Positions 40,976-54,180 of a DNA stretch of 64,000 bases are shown here, piece by piece. The first letter of the stretch is position 1; each line of letters begins with the position of its first letter. The DNA is from Mycobacterium saskatchewanense (GTDB lineage: Bacteria; Actinomycetota; Actinomycetes; Mycobacteriales; Mycobacteriaceae), in contig NZ_AP022573.1 in NCBI RefSeq assembly GCF_010729105.1, forward strand, positions 186,001-250,000. Direction: 5' to 3'. The position numbers were made by a program, and so were the translations under genes. The notes beneath the pieces are model-generated. The model searched no databases, was not told the origin of the DNA, and saw only the letters and a list, made by a program, of their open reading frames with translations.

Positions 40976-41709
40976 TTGCCCTCGACCGCCGCCCGCACGT
41001 TGATCGACGTCGCCTGCAGCGCGCCGCCGTTCTCCGTCGTGCCGCGCGCCGTCACGCACTTGCCCTGCGTGATCGTGTCGGGAGTGGCGGTGGCCAGCTT
41101 GGAGTACTTGGTCTTGTCGTCGACCGTCACGGCGGTCTGTGTGGTGTTGCCGCTGCCGTCGGCGCCCGCGACGGTGATCGTGTTACCCGACACCGAGGCC
41201 ACCGAGCCCTGCAGCGGCTTGGGCTGCGCGGGCCCCGGCGACGGCGGGCCCGACGGCGGCGCGGTGCTGGCGCCCGGGCCGGCCTTGGGCTGCGGACAGG
41301 TGCCGTTGACCGACGGGCTGAGCCGGACCGACGCGGCGGTGACCGGTTGCCCCTGGGCCTGCTCCTTGGTGGGCCGCACGGTGACGCAGCTGCCCGAGGT
41401 GACGTCGCTCAGCGTGGCGGGGGCGACCTCGGTGATCTTGGTCGTCGAGGTGAAGTTCACAGTGGCGTTGGTGTTGTCCTGCTTGGTGACCTGGATCGAG
41501 TTGCCGGCCACCGACGCGATCAGGCCGCTGACCTTCGCCTCGCCTTGGGCCGGCGCCGGCGCCGTGGTGGTGGAGGTCACCGTCGAGGTCGAGGTGGACG
41601 TGGAGGTCTGGCTCGCATTGTTCGACGAGCCGCAGGCGGCGACAGACAACGCGGTGGCGCCCGCAACGGTCAGGATGGCGAACCGGGTGAGCCGAGGGGT
41701 GGCGGACAT
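40951..41709 (-). CDS. DUF5666 lipoprotein
   Basis: A 252-residue putative lipoprotein. The signal peptide ends in the lipobox LSVAACGSS, followed by a Ser/Thr run and a Pro/Ala linker. Two beta-rich DUF5666 repeats follow (SGLIASVAGNSIQVT... and QGSVASVSGNTITVA...), each with a conserved GSC/GKC-V pattern. The ATG at 41707-41709 has GGAGAAG upstream. It is a tandem paralogue of the next gene downstream, with the same two-repeat plan. The pair is absent from my recollection of this place in M. tuberculosis. Domain architecture suggests an extracellular binding protein; the ligand is unknown. Confidence 0.78.
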   Translation of the reverse strand: MSATPRLTRFAILTVAGATALSVAACGSSNNASQTSTSTSTSTVTSTTTAPAPAQGEAKVSGLIASVAGNSIQVTKQDNTNATVNFTSTTKITEVAPATLSDVTSGSCVTVRPTKEQAQGQPVTAASVRLSPSVNGTCPQPKAGPGASTAPPSGPPSPGPAQPKPLQGSVASVSGNTITVAGADGSGNTTQTAVTVDDKTKYSKLATATPDTITQGKCVTARGTTENGGALQATSINVRAAVEGKCGKPQGH

Positions 41710-41778
41710 CGAGGCTTCTCCAATCATGGTTGGGACCACGAAAAGATGTACCCGCCGAAGCTGTGTCTGAACTGTGTA

Positions 41779-43608
41779 TCAGAAGGCGTCTTCGGAGACG
41801 CGCATGATGTCGTCGTCGATCGACTCGAGCACAACCCGCAGGCCGGCCAGCCGGGGCAGCATGTTCTTGGCGAAGAACGTCGCGGTCGCGACCTTGCCCC
41901 GGTAGAAGTGCTCGTCCTTCTGCGACGGCGAGTCGCCGAGTGCGGCGTGCGCGACCCCGGCCTGCACCAGCAGCCGCCACCCGATGAGCAGGTCGCCGAC
42001 GGCGAGCAGGTAACGCACCGACGCCAGCCCCACCCGGTAGATGTCGGTGGGCTGTTGCCCGGCCGACATCAGGTAGCCGGTCAGGGCGGCCGTCATCGCC
42101 GTGACGTCGTCGAGCGCGGTCTGCACCGCCTGCGCCTGCGGTTTGAGCGCCTCGTCGCAGGTGTCGATGGTCCGGCTGATCTGGCCCGTCAGGAACTGCA
42201 GGGCCGCGCCGCGGTCGCGAACGATCTTGCGAAAGAAGAAGTCCAGCGCCTGGATCGCGGTGGTGCCCTCGTACAGCGAGTCGATCTTGGAGTCGCGGAT
42301 GTACTGCTCGAGCGGGTAGTCCATCAAAAATCCCGAGCCGCCCAGCGTCTGCAGCGATTCGGTGAGAACTTCGTATGCCCGTTCCGAGCTCACCCCCTTG
42401 ACTATGGGCAGCAGCAGGTCGTCGATGCGGTGCGCCATCTCGTGGTCGGCACCCGAGACATGTTGCGCCACAGCGTCGTCCTGATGCGCGGCGGCATACA
42501 TGTACAGCGCGCGCAGGCCCTCGGCGTACGCCTTTTGGGTCATCAGGCTGCGGCGCACGTCGGGGTGATGCATGATCGTGACGCGCGGCGCGGTCTTGTC
42601 CGACATCTGGGTCATGTCCGCGCCCTGCACCCGCTCCTTGGCGAAGGCCAGCGCGTTCAAGTAGCCGGTGGACAGCGTGCCGGCGGCCTTGACCCCGATC
42701 GTCATGCGCGCGTGCTCGATCACGGTGAACATCTGGGCGATTCCGTTGTGCACCCCGCCGACCAGATACCCGACCGCGGGGACATCCGTTGCGCCGAAGG
42801 TCAATTCGCACGTGGGCGAGGACTTGATGCCCATCTTGTGTTCCAGGCCGGTCACGAAAACGCCGTTGCGGGAACCGAGTTCGAACGTCTCGGGGTCGAA
42901 GAGGTAGTTGGGCACGTAGAACAGGCTCAGCCCCTTGGTGCCGGGCCCGGCGCCCTCGGGGCGGGCCAGCACCAGGTGGAAGATGTTCTCGGCGGTGTCG
43001 CCCACGTCTCCGCCGGAGATGAAGCGCTTGACGCCCTCGATGTGCCAGGTGCCGTCGGCTTGTTCGACGGCCTTGGCGCGGCCCGCGCCCACGTCGGAGC
43101 CCGCGTCGGGCTCGGTCAGCACCATGGTGGCCGCCCAGCCGCGCTCCACGCCTTCGGCGGCCCAGCGCCGCTGCTCCTCGTTGCCCTCGACGAACAGCGC
43201 CTGGGCCATTAAGGGACCGAGGCAGAAGAAGTTGGCAGAAGGGTTGGCGCAGATGATCATTTCATTGACCCCCCACGCCAGCGGCGGCGGCGCGGACATG
43301 CCGCCGATCTCCTCGTCGAGCATCAGTCGCCACCAGCCGGCTTCCTTGATCGCCTCCACCGTCTTGGCCAATTCCGGCGCCACGCTGATGGTGTGGGTGG
43401 CCGGGTCGAACACCGGCGGGTTGCGGTCGGCGAAGGCGAAGGACTCCGCGACCGGTCCTTCGGCGAGGCGGGCGGCCTCGGCCAATATCGTGCGGACCGT
43501 GTCCTCGTCGAGGTCGCTGTAGGGCCCGCTGCCGAGGACGGCGCCCACCTCGAGCACCTCGAACAAGTTGAACTCGAGGTCGCGGACGTTAGCGATGTAG
43601 TGGCCCAA
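41779..43608 (-). CDS. fadE15: Acyl-CoA dehydrogenase FadE15
   Basis: A 609-residue long-form acyl-CoA dehydrogenase (AcdA/FadE5-like) with N-terminal, central FAD-binding and C-terminal helical domains plus an extra C-terminal region. Family motifs are [30 protein letters not shown] and [21 protein letters not shown] followed by YEGTTAIQ. It would introduce the 2,3 double bond in beta-oxidation. I chose the TTG at 43606-43608 ([17 protein letters not shown]) because GAGGGA precedes it and it fits the family start; an open frame extends far upstream without homology. Confidence 0.92.
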   Translation of the reverse strand: MGHYIANVRDLEFNLFEVLEVGAVLGSGPYSDLDEDTVRTILAEAARLAEGPVAESFAFADRNPPVFDPATHTISVAPELAKTVEAIKEAGWWRLMLDEEIGGMSAPPPLAWGVNEMIICANPSANFFCLGPLMAQALFVEGNEEQRRWAAEGVERGWAATMVLTEPDAGSDVGAGRAKAVEQADGTWHIEGVKRFISGGDVGDTAENIFHLVLARPEGAGPGTKGLSLFYVPNYLFDPETFELGSRNGVFVTGLEHKMGIKSSPTCELTFGATDVPAVGYLVGGVHNGIAQMFTVIEHARMTIGVKAAGTLSTGYLNALAFAKERVQGADMTQMSDKTAPRVTIMHHPDVRRSLMTQKAYAEGLRALYMYAAAHQDDAVAQHVSGADHEMAHRIDDLLLPIVKGVSSERAYEVLTESLQTLGGSGFLMDYPLEQYIRDSKIDSLYEGTTAIQALDFFFRKIVRDRGAALQFLTGQISRTIDTCDEALKPQAQAVQTALDDVTAMTAALTGYLMSAGQQPTDIYRVGLASVRYLLAVGDLLIGWRLLVQAGVAHAALGDSPSQKDEHFYRGKVATATFFAKNMLPRLAGLRVVLESIDDDIMRVSEDAF

Positions 43609-44052
43609 TGTGATTCCCTCAGTCGGTGGATCGTCTCGCCCAGTCTGTCGGACGCGGGAAAACGTACGCAACCGTAACCTCGGGCCGGTCGGTTCACCGG
43701 GGCGAGCGATCACGCCCCGCACAGGCCCGCTGACCGCGCCCGGAACCGGCCGACGGAATTCGAAAAATGCGGGAATGTCGCTGAGACATACGAATTCCTC
43801 CGAATCCCTGGCGCGACCCGTGGCTTTCGGCGACAACCCGTCCGATCCGCGGTCTCGCCGGCGACTTGCCGCGCAGCCGCATCGGGCCGAACGTCCAAGC
43901 CTTCTGCTCGGCAACGGTTTTGGCGTGGGCGTTCGCGGCCGCTGGGTGGGAGACGGCGTCCAGACCGTCTCGGCGAGACCCGTTCGGGGCGGGTGTGCCG
44001 GGGGCGACCCGCGACCGGGAACATCACGCCAGGTCCGGGCGTTGACCCTGGC
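43609..44052. other. Divergent intergenic region fadE15/trxA with inverted repeats
   Basis: The 444-base gap contains no convincing gene. It holds several dyads: GGAATTCG (43755-43762) with CGAATTCC (43791-43798); between them ATGTC-GCTGA-GACAT (43775-43789); GAGACGG (43950-43956) with CCGTCTC (43965-43971); and overlapping GTCTC-GGC-GAGAC (43967-43979). The block CCGTCTCGGCGA (43965-43976) is identical to the right arm of the palindrome at 4975-5004. In M. tuberculosis I recall a PE_PGRS gene and ctpD here; neither is present. Confidence 0.55.
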
Positions 44053-44412
44053 GTGACAACTCTTGATCTCACCGCTGAGAAGTTCAACGAAACCATCGAG
44101 GGCAACGACATCGTGCTCGTCGATTTCTGGGCGTCCTGGTGCGGGCCCTGCCGCCAGTTCGGGCCGACGTTCCAGGCGTCCTCGGAGAAACACCCCGACA
44201 TCGTCCACGCCAAGGTCGACACGGAGGCCGAGCAACAGCTCGCGGCCGCCGCTCAGATCCGCTCGATTCCCACGCTGATGGCTTTCAAGAAGGGCAAGCT
44301 GCTGTTCAACCAGGCCGGGGCCCTGCCGCCGGCGGCGCTGGAGGACCTGGTGCAGCAAATCCGGGCGTTCGACGTCGACGCGGCCCAGCAAGGGCAAGCC
44401 GAACAGGCCTGA
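44053..44412 (+). CDS. trxA: Thioredoxin
   Basis: A 119-residue thioredoxin with the active site WASWCGPCR (Cys30, Cys33) and the cis-Pro region [10 protein letters not shown]. It reduces disulfides in the cytosol with thioredoxin reductase, but no reductase gene is adjacent here. The GTG start (44053) aligns with the family N-terminus ([14 protein letters not shown]) although no ribosome site precedes it, so it may be leaderless. It corresponds to Rv1470. Confidence 0.93.
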   Translation: MTTLDLTAEKFNETIEGNDIVLVDFWASWCGPCRQFGPTFQASSEKHPDIVHAKVDTEAEQQLAAAAQIRSIPTLMAFKKGKLLFNQAGALPPAALEDLVQQIRAFDVDAAQQGQAEQA

Positions 44413-44439
44413 CGCGCGCGTGCACGCTACCGTTCTCGG

Positions 44440-45249
44440 GTGAGCCTGGTACTGGTAGAGCACCCGCGGCCCGGGGTGGCGTTGATCACCCTCAATCGGC
44501 CCGAGCGGATGAACTCCATGGCGTTCGACGTCATGATCCCGCTCAAGGAGGCCCTGGAGAACGTTACGCACGACAACGCCGTCCGGGTGGTCGTGTTGAC
44601 CGGGGCCGGCCGCGGGTTCTCCTCGGGTGCCGACCACAAGTCCGCGGGCAGCGTGCCCCACGTCGACGGGCTGACCCGGCCCACCTATGCGCTGCGGTCC
44701 ATGGAGCTGCTGGACGACGTCATCCTGGCCCTGCGGCGGCTGCACCAGCCGGTGATCGCCGCGGTCAACGGCCCGGCCATTGGCGGCGGACTCTGCCTGG
44801 CCCTGGCTTGCGACATCCGGGTGGCCTCGACCAGCGCATACTTTCGCGCGGCGGGGATCAACAACGGGCTGACGGCCAGCGAGCTGGGGCTGTCCTACCT
44901 GCTGCCACGGGCCATCGGGGCGTCGCGCGCGTTCGAGATCATGCTCACGGGGCGCGATGTCGGCGCCGAGGAGGCCGAGCGCGTCGGCCTGGTGTCGAAT
45001 CAGGTGCCCGAGGGCCAGCTGCTGGACACCTGTTATGCGATCGCCGCCCGCATCGCGGCGTTCTCCCGCCCTGGCACCGAATTGACCAAACGCACACTGT
45101 GGAGTGGACTGGACGCCGGTAGCCTGGAAGGGCACATGCAAGCCGAAGGCTTGGGACAGCTTTTCGTCCGCCTGCTCACCGCCAACTTCGAAGAAGCGGT
45201 CGCCGCGCGCGCAGAGCGCCGACCTGCGGTGTTCACCGACGACAAATGA
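44440..45249 (+). CDS. echA12: Enoyl-CoA hydratase EchA12
   Basis: A 269-residue crotonase-fold protein. The oxyanion-hole segments are [11 protein letters not shown] (about residues 59-69) and [20 protein letters not shown] (about 107-126). Hydration of enoyl-CoA in beta-oxidation is the family role. The region where catalytic Glu residues usually sit ([17 protein letters not shown]) retains one Glu. It begins 27 bases after trxA at a GTG. The start I recall for the M. tuberculosis protein lies further upstream; no equivalent is evident here. Confidence 0.9.
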   Translation: MSLVLVEHPRPGVALITLNRPERMNSMAFDVMIPLKEALENVTHDNAVRVVVLTGAGRGFSSGADHKSAGSVPHVDGLTRPTYALRSMELLDDVILALRRLHQPVIAAVNGPAIGGGLCLALACDIRVASTSAYFRAAGINNGLTASELGLSYLLPRAIGASRAFEIMLTGRDVGAEEAERVGLVSNQVPEGQLLDTCYAIAARIAAFSRPGTELTKRTLWSGLDAGSLEGHMQAEGLGQLFVRLLTANFEEAVAARAERRPAVFTDDK

Positions 45250-45268
45250 CATTGCCAAGGGAGTAGAT

Positions 45269-46897
<1,629 letters not shown>

Positions 46898-46988
46898 CCG
46901 GCAACGGATTCGGCCAATTCCGCCCGCTTTCGGCGACGGTTTCTTACCCTATGTGCTTGACGTCGTGTTCAAGTGTGGGGCGGGGGGA

Positions 46989-47180
46989 ATGAAGAAGTCG
47001 ACAAAGACTCGTCACGAGATGCTGGACGAGTTGCGCAACGCCTACGAGGGCGGGGCCAGCATCCGCACCCTCGCCGCGACCACCGGCCGGTCCTACGGCG
47101 CGATTCACAGCATGCTGGTGGAATCGGGAACCACGATGCGAAGCCGCGGCGGTCCCAATCACACGTCGAGCCGTCGGTAG
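46989..47180 (+). CDS. Small helix-turn-helix protein (Rv1473A-like)
   Basis: A 63-residue basic protein with a Whi-/Sigma-like HTH (LRNAYEGGASIRTLAATTGRSYGAIHSML is its core; key phrase SIRTLAATTGRSYGAIH). It ends in RSRGGPNHTSSRR. The ATG (46989) follows GGGGGGA. It matches Rv1473A in length. It is monocistronic and convergent with the TetR gene, with only 29 bases between stops, part of which is a palindromic repeat arm. DNA-binding is likely; targets are unknown. Confidence 0.8.
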   Translation: MKKSTKTRHEMLDELRNAYEGGASIRTLAATTGRSYGAIHSMLVESGTTMRSRGGPNHTSSRR

Positions 47181-47185
47181 TTCCG

Positions 47186-47245
47186 GGCGAGCGTAGCGTC
47201 ACTGCGAAATCACGTCCCCTTGTTCGCAGTGGCGTTACGCTCGCC
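47186..47245. repeat. Hyphenated palindrome, family A copy 1
   Basis: Arms of 23 bases (47186-47208 and 47223-47245) pair with 21 of 23 matches around a 14-base loop, with the left arm starting GGCGAGCGTAGCGTCACTG. The right arm encodes the last residues of the TetR protein (ERNATAN). Related copies lie at 57289-57348 and 58213-58274. In this position it can also serve as a terminator between convergent genes. Confidence 0.75.
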
Positions 47246-47815
47246 GCCGGAGTCGTTGCGGCGCACCGACTTTTCCACCATATCCAGCACGGCGGACAGC
47301 CGATGCGGATCTTCCCCGGATGCCAGCCGGGCGACCAGGCCGTCGAGAACCAGCTCCAGGTAGCACTGCAGCACGTCGTCGGGCACGTCGTCGCGCACCC
47401 GCTGCGCTTTCTTCTGCCGGCGCAGACGGTCAGTGGTCGCCGCCGCCAGTTCCGCCGACCGTTCCGCCCAGCCGCGGCTGAACGCCGGGTCGTTGCGCAG
47501 CTTGCGCGCGATCTCCAAGCGGGTGGCCAGCCAGTCGAACTGGTCGGGCGCGGCGAGCATGTCGCGCATCACCTGGATGAGGCCTTCGCGGGACGCGACG
47601 TCGGCCATCCGTTCGGCGTCCTCGTGCGCCAGCGCGAAGAACAGCGCGTCCTTGTCGCGGAAGTGGTGGAAGATCGCCCCGCGCGACATCCCGATCGCCT
47701 GTTCCAGCCGCCGCACCGTTGCCCTGTCGTAACCGTATTCGGCAAAGCAACGGCGCGCGCCGTCCAGGATCTGGCGACGGCGGGCCGCCAGATGGTCCTG
47801 GCTGACTTTGGGCAC
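47210..47815 (-). CDS. TetR-family regulator beside aconitase (Rv1474c-like)
   Basis: A 201-residue TetR repressor. The N-terminal HTH is RRQILDGARRCFAEYGYD, then TVRRLEQAIGMSRGAIFHHF (residues ~12-55); the ligand domain follows. By position next to acn it resembles AcnR of corynebacteria, which represses aconitase. The GTG start (47813-47815) lies 10 bases after the acn stop, so the regulator is probably co-transcribed with its likely target. The last residues are encoded by a palindromic repeat arm. Confidence 0.85.
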   Translation of the reverse strand: MPKVSQDHLAARRRQILDGARRCFAEYGYDRATVRRLEQAIGMSRGAIFHHFRDKDALFFALAHEDAERMADVASREGLIQVMRDMLAAPDQFDWLATRLEIARKLRNDPAFSRGWAERSAELAAATTDRLRRQKKAQRVRDDVPDDVLQCYLELVLDGLVARLASGEDPHRLSAVLDMVEKSVRRNDSGGERNATANKGT

Positions 47816-47825
47816 GTGGGGTCGG

Positions 47826-50651
<2,826 letters not shown>

Positions 50652-51017
50652 ATCAGCTCCCTGAATTAAGTTCTCCCGCCGACGGGCCGTGTCGGCGGCG
50701 GTGCCACTTTAACAGTACGCTTGTCCTGCATTCGGGCGGGGCACTCGTACCGTTCAGTCTTGTCGCGTTCCGCGGCGGTTTAAACCCCTTGGGTGGACTC
50801 TCTCGAGCTCTCCCTCGCGCGCTTGCCTGGGCGGGTCGGGGGTGCACGCTCTCGAGACAGCAACCACGCACACCTGCGTCGGCGTGTCGTGTGCGTGGTT
50901 GATGTGTCGCGAGGGGACGGGCGCGCTGGTCGCGGCGGGGCCTGCGCCGCCTGCCGGGGTGCACGCTCTCGGGCCCGACTCGCGTACGGTGCCTGTAGCA
51001 CTAGTCAGGGAGGCGAA
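50652..51017. other. Divergent intergenic region acn/Rv1476 with repeats
   Basis: The 366-base gap has no convincing gene. It contains a 16-base direct repeat GGGGTGCACGCTCTCG at 50839-50854 and 50956-50971, and the 60-bp palindromic element at 50853-50912. A typical ribosome site (GGGAGG) precedes the gene at 51018. Both acn and the rightward gene must have promoters here. I could not assign boxes with confidence. Confidence 0.6.
50853..50912. repeat. 60-bp hyphenated palindromic repeat, family B copy 2
   Basis: Perfect 13-base arms CAACCACGCACAC (50861-50873) and GTGTGCGTGGTTG (50889-50901) flank a 15-base loop. Outer arms CGAGACA and TGTGTCGCG extend the dyad imperfectly. It is 51/60 identical, ungapped, to 30390-30449. 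Confidence 0.75.
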
Positions 51018-51566
51018 ATGACCGGGCACGACTCCGTCGTCCTGCCGCTGTACATCCCGCAGGACGTCGACCTGGCCGCGATCAAGGCGCAGGTCGCCGC
51101 CGAGGGCGTCAGCGCGCCGGCCGCGGCGATGCCCGGTCTGCTCGACGTGGTGAATCAAGCCCACGCCCACGGCATCAACCTCAAGATCGTGCTCCTCGAC
51201 CACAACCCCCCGAACGACACCCCGCTGCGCGACATCTCCACGGTCGTCGGCGCGGATTACCACGACGCCACGGTCCTGACGCTCAGCCCGAGCTACGTCG
51301 GCACCTACAGCACCCAGTTCCCCCGCGTCACTCTCGAGGCCGGCGAGGACATCGCCAAGACGGGCAATCCCGTCGTCTCGGCACAGCACTTCGTCAACGA
51401 GTTGGAGAGTCCCGAATTCCCCTGGACGGGGCTCACCATTTTCCTGCTTGTCGCGGTGCTCGCGGCGGCCGTCGGCACCCGGGTGCTGCAGCTGCGCGCC
51501 AGGCGGTCAGCAACACCGGACGACTCCGACGCGGCGGACCTGGTGACGCCGACTAGTACTGCCTAA
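51018..51566 (+). CDS. Conserved membrane protein, Rv1476-like
   Basis: A 182-residue protein with a mostly soluble N-terminal domain (residues 1-135) and one C-terminal transmembrane helix (WTGLTIFLLVAVLAAAVGTRV, core TIFLLVAVLAAAVG) followed by a basic and acidic tail. The N-terminal domain resembles a TPM-like/DUF6676 alpha/beta domain (LKIVLLDHNPPNDTPLRDIS). The ATG follows GGGAGG. It is encoded just upstream of ripA in the same direction and has long been syntenic with it, so an envelope role is plausible but unproven. Confidence 0.78.
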   Translation: MTGHDSVVLPLYIPQDVDLAAIKAQVAAEGVSAPAAAMPGLLDVVNQAHAHGINLKIVLLDHNPPNDTPLRDISTVVGADYHDATVLTLSPSYVGTYSTQFPRVTLEAGEDIAKTGNPVVSAQHFVNELESPEFPWTGLTIFLLVAVLAAAVGTRVLQLRARRSATPDDSDAADLVTPTSTA

Positions 51567-51633
51567 GCACGCGTATTCGGCTCGGCCGGCTACGCCGGAC
51601 CGTCCCGGATCGCCCAGGTGGCAAACACTGCAG

Positions 51634-51649
51634 GTCACCATTCGGTCAC
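51634..51649 (+). promoter_or_regulatory. GTCAC-N6-GTCAC direct repeat, possible MtrA box
   Basis: Two GTCAC units at 51634-51638 and 51645-51649 have an 11-base period, the spacing expected for an OmpR-family regulator. MtrA is known to bind the ripA promoter in mycobacteria and its reported sites contain similar GTnAC repeats. The site lies about 160 bases upstream of the ripA start. Confidence 0.45.
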
Positions 51650-51805
51650 AGTAAACGCACGTCCAGAGCGCAGTTTGTTTAGAGCGCTTGCATGGCGTCC
51701 CTTGTGACGTACGGTGCAAATGATGCTGATGTTGTCTTTGGCGCCCTGGGCAGAGCTGTGGCTGGCGCCGCCGTCCGCGTTGAGCCGTAGGGAGACCTGA
51801 GTCGA

Positions 51806-53254
51806 ATGAGACGCGCACGCTGGGGGTCTTCCGCGCGACCGGCCGTGAGGCTGGTTCGACCGGTCGTGCCGGCGATCGTGAGTGTGGCCCTGCTGTTCTG
51901 CACGCCCGGTCTGGCGGACGCCGACCCGAACGTCGACGGCATGGCCGCGCTGATCGCCGACGTCGCCAAGGCCAACCAGCGCCTCGAGGACCTCAGCGGC
52001 GAAATCCAGACCGAGCAGGAGAGCGTCAACAAGGCGCTGGTCGACGTCGAAACCGCGCGGGACAACGTGGCCACCGCTCAGCACGACCTGGAGGGCAGCC
52101 AGCAGGCGGTCAAAGACGCCAACGCGGCGATCGCCGCGGCGCAACAGCGCTTCGACACGTTCGCCGCGGCCACCTACATGAACGGGCCCTCGGGCAGCTA
52201 CCTGACCGCCCGCAGCCCCGAGGACATGATCGCCACCGAGACCGCCTCCCGGACGCTCACCTCCAGTTCCCAGGCGGTGATGGACAAGCTGCAGCGCGCC
52301 CGCACGGAGCAGGTGAACAAGGAGTCCGCGGCGCGCCTCGCCAAGCAGAAGGCGGACAAGGCTGCGGCCGACGCCAAGGCCAGCCAGGACGCCGCGGTCG
52401 CGGCCCTGACAACGTCGAAGCGGAAATTCGACGACCAGCGCGAGCAGATCACCCGACTGGCCGCCCAGCGCGACGCGGCCGAGGCCAGGCTGGAGGCGGC
52501 CAAGCGGGAGGCCGCCTCGCGGCAGTGGTCGGCGGGGCAGGGTGGCGCCGGCGCCCCCGCGTCGGGTGACCGCTGGGACGGCGGATCGCCGGGCGCGCCC
52601 GCGCCGCAGGCCGGTGCCCGCCGCTGGGACGGCTGGGACCCGACGCTGCCGATGGTTCCGAGCGCGAACGTCCCCGGCGACCCGATCGCGGTGATCAACC
52701 AGGTGCTCGGCATCTCGGCGACGTCCACGCAGGTGACCGCCAGCATGGGCCGCGGCTTCCTGCAGCAGCTCGGCATCCTCAAGCCCAACGACACCGGCAT
52801 CACCAACGCGGCGCCCGGCGGCACCGCGGGGCGCATCCCGCGCGTATACGGGCGCCAGGCCACCGAGTACGTGATCCGACGCGGCATGTCGCAGATCGGC
52901 GTGCCCTACTCCTGGGGCGGCGGCAACGCGGCGGGCCCGAGCAAGGGCATCGACTCCGGGGCGGGCATCACCGGCTTCGACTGTTCGGGCCTCGTCCTGT
53001 ACTCGTTCGCCGGGGTGGGCATCAAGTTGCCCCACTATTCGGGCTCGCAGTACAACCTGGGCCGCAAGATCCCGTCGTCCCAGATGCGGCGCGGCGACGT
53101 CATCTTCTACGGCCCGGGCGGCAGCCAGCACGTGACCATCTATCTCGGCGACGGCCAGATGCTCGAGGCGCCCGACATCGGCCTGAAGGTCCGCGTGGCG
53201 CCGGTGCGCACCAGCGGCATGACTCCCTACGTGGTCCGGTACATCGAGTGGTGA
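51806..53254 (+). CDS. ripA: Peptidoglycan endopeptidase RipA
   Basis: A 482-residue secreted NlpC/P60 D,L-endopeptidase needed for septal separation. A signal peptide (residues 1-40, ending LADAD) is followed by a long coiled-coil pair (about 45-240) that masks the enzyme. A Gly/Pro/Ala linker (240-275) and the catalytic domain come next. Active-site residues are Cys393 in GFDCSGL, His442 in SQHVTIY and Glu454 in MLEAP. The Rpf-interacting C-terminal part is conserved. Activation by cleavage of the linker is inferred from the family. Confidence 0.95.
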   Translation: MRRARWGSSARPAVRLVRPVVPAIVSVALLFCTPGLADADPNVDGMAALIADVAKANQRLEDLSGEIQTEQESVNKALVDVETARDNVATAQHDLEGSQQAVKDANAAIAAAQQRFDTFAAATYMNGPSGSYLTARSPEDMIATETASRTLTSSSQAVMDKLQRARTEQVNKESAARLAKQKADKAAADAKASQDAAVAALTTSKRKFDDQREQITRLAAQRDAAEARLEAAKREAASRQWSAGQGGAGAPASGDRWDGGSPGAPAPQAGARRWDGWDPTLPMVPSANVPGDPIAVINQVLGISATSTQVTASMGRGFLQQLGILKPNDTGITNAAPGGTAGRIPRVYGRQATEYVIRRGMSQIGVPYSWGGGNAAGPSKGIDSGAGITGFDCSGLVLYSFAGVGIKLPHYSGSQYNLGRKIPSSQMRRGDVIFYGPGGSQHVTIYLGDGQMLEAPDIGLKVRVAPVRTSGMTPYVVRYIEW

Positions 53255-53279
53255 ACGAGTGAGTAACGAACGAGGAGCC

Positions 53280-54014
53280 ATGCGTCACAAGCGCTTTCGC
53301 CCGATGAACTTCGCCTGGATCACCGCGCTGGTGACCGGGCTGATGCTGGCTGTGGCCGGCCCGGCGCCGGTGGCCGCGGCCGACCCCGGCGCGTGGGATC
53401 CCACCCTGCCCGCGATGATCAGCGCCGGTGCCCCCGGCGACCCGCTGGCCGTCGCCAACGCCTCGTTGCAGGCCACCGCCCAGGCCACCCAGACCACGTT
53501 CGATCTGGGCAAGCAGTTCCTCGGCGGGCTCGGCATCAACATCGGCGGGAACGACGCCCCCGCCCCCGCCGCCGCGACGAACCCCGGCGGCAAGATTCCA
53601 CGGGTCTACGGCCGGCAGGCCGTCGAGTACGTGATCAAGCGGATGGGGTCACAGATGGGCGTGCCGTACTCGTGGGGTGGCGGCTCGCTGGACGGTCCGA
53701 GCAAGGGCGTCGGCGACGGCGCCAACATCACCGGGTTCGACTGCTCGGGCCTCATGCGCTACGGCTTTGCCGGCGTCGGCGTGCTGATCCCGCGGTTCTC
53801 GGGCGACCAGTACAACGCCGGCCGGCACATCCCCCCGGACCAGGCCCGCCGCGGCGACCTCATCTTCTACGGGCCCAACGGTGGCCAGCACGTGACGATG
53901 TACCTGGGCAACGGCCAGATGCTGGAGGCGTCCAGCCTTGCCGGCCATGTCACCGTCAGCCCCGTCCGCAAGCCCGGCATGACGCCGTTCCTGACTAGGA
54001 TCATCGAGTACTGA
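53280..54014 (+). CDS. ripB: Peptidoglycan endopeptidase RipB
   Basis: A 244-residue exported NlpC/P60 hydrolase lacking the coiled coil of RipA. A signal peptide (1-35, VAAADP) and a short linker precede the catalytic domain with Cys155 (GFDCSGL), His204 (GQHVTMY) and Glu216 (MLEAS). The ATG at 53280 matches the RipB N-terminus (MRHKRFRP); an in-frame GTG at 53259 is less likely. It starts 25 bases after ripA, so the two cleavage enzymes are co-transcribed. Confidence 0.94.
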   Translation: MRHKRFRPMNFAWITALVTGLMLAVAGPAPVAAADPGAWDPTLPAMISAGAPGDPLAVANASLQATAQATQTTFDLGKQFLGGLGINIGGNDAPAPAAATNPGGKIPRVYGRQAVEYVIKRMGSQMGVPYSWGGGSLDGPSKGVGDGANITGFDCSGLMRYGFAGVGVLIPRFSGDQYNAGRHIPPDQARRGDLIFYGPNGGQHVTMYLGNGQMLEASSLAGHVTVSPVRKPGMTPFLTRIIEY

Positions 54015-54180
54015 TCCTGGTATGGCCGTCCGGCGCAACCCGGGGGGCCGGCGACCAGCGTCGACGGATTCCGGCCCGCCTGGAATAGTTGGACGCGGGC
54101 ACCCCGCTGCCCCGCGACATTGGTCGTGCCAGCAGTCGTGTCCCGATCGAGCCTTAAGAAGCCGTGGAAGGTAGTAGTTC

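Noticed and set aside
40954..43212. Very long plus-strand open frame antisense to fadE15 and the DUF5666 genes
   Set aside because: It lies opposite clearly conserved genes, has low-complexity Arg/Gly/Val composition, and exists because high third-position GC suppresses stops in the shadow frame.
43559..43572. Second match to the KstR pattern TnnAACnnGTTnnA
   Set aside because: It is inside the fadE15 coding start and explained by the conserved residues Phe-Asn-Leu-Phe-Glu. There is no wider dyad.
51567..51805. Possible c-di-AMP (ydaO) riboswitch upstream of ripA
   Set aside because: Such elements precede some cell-wall hydrolase genes in actinobacteria, but the conserved core blocks were not found in this 239-base leader.
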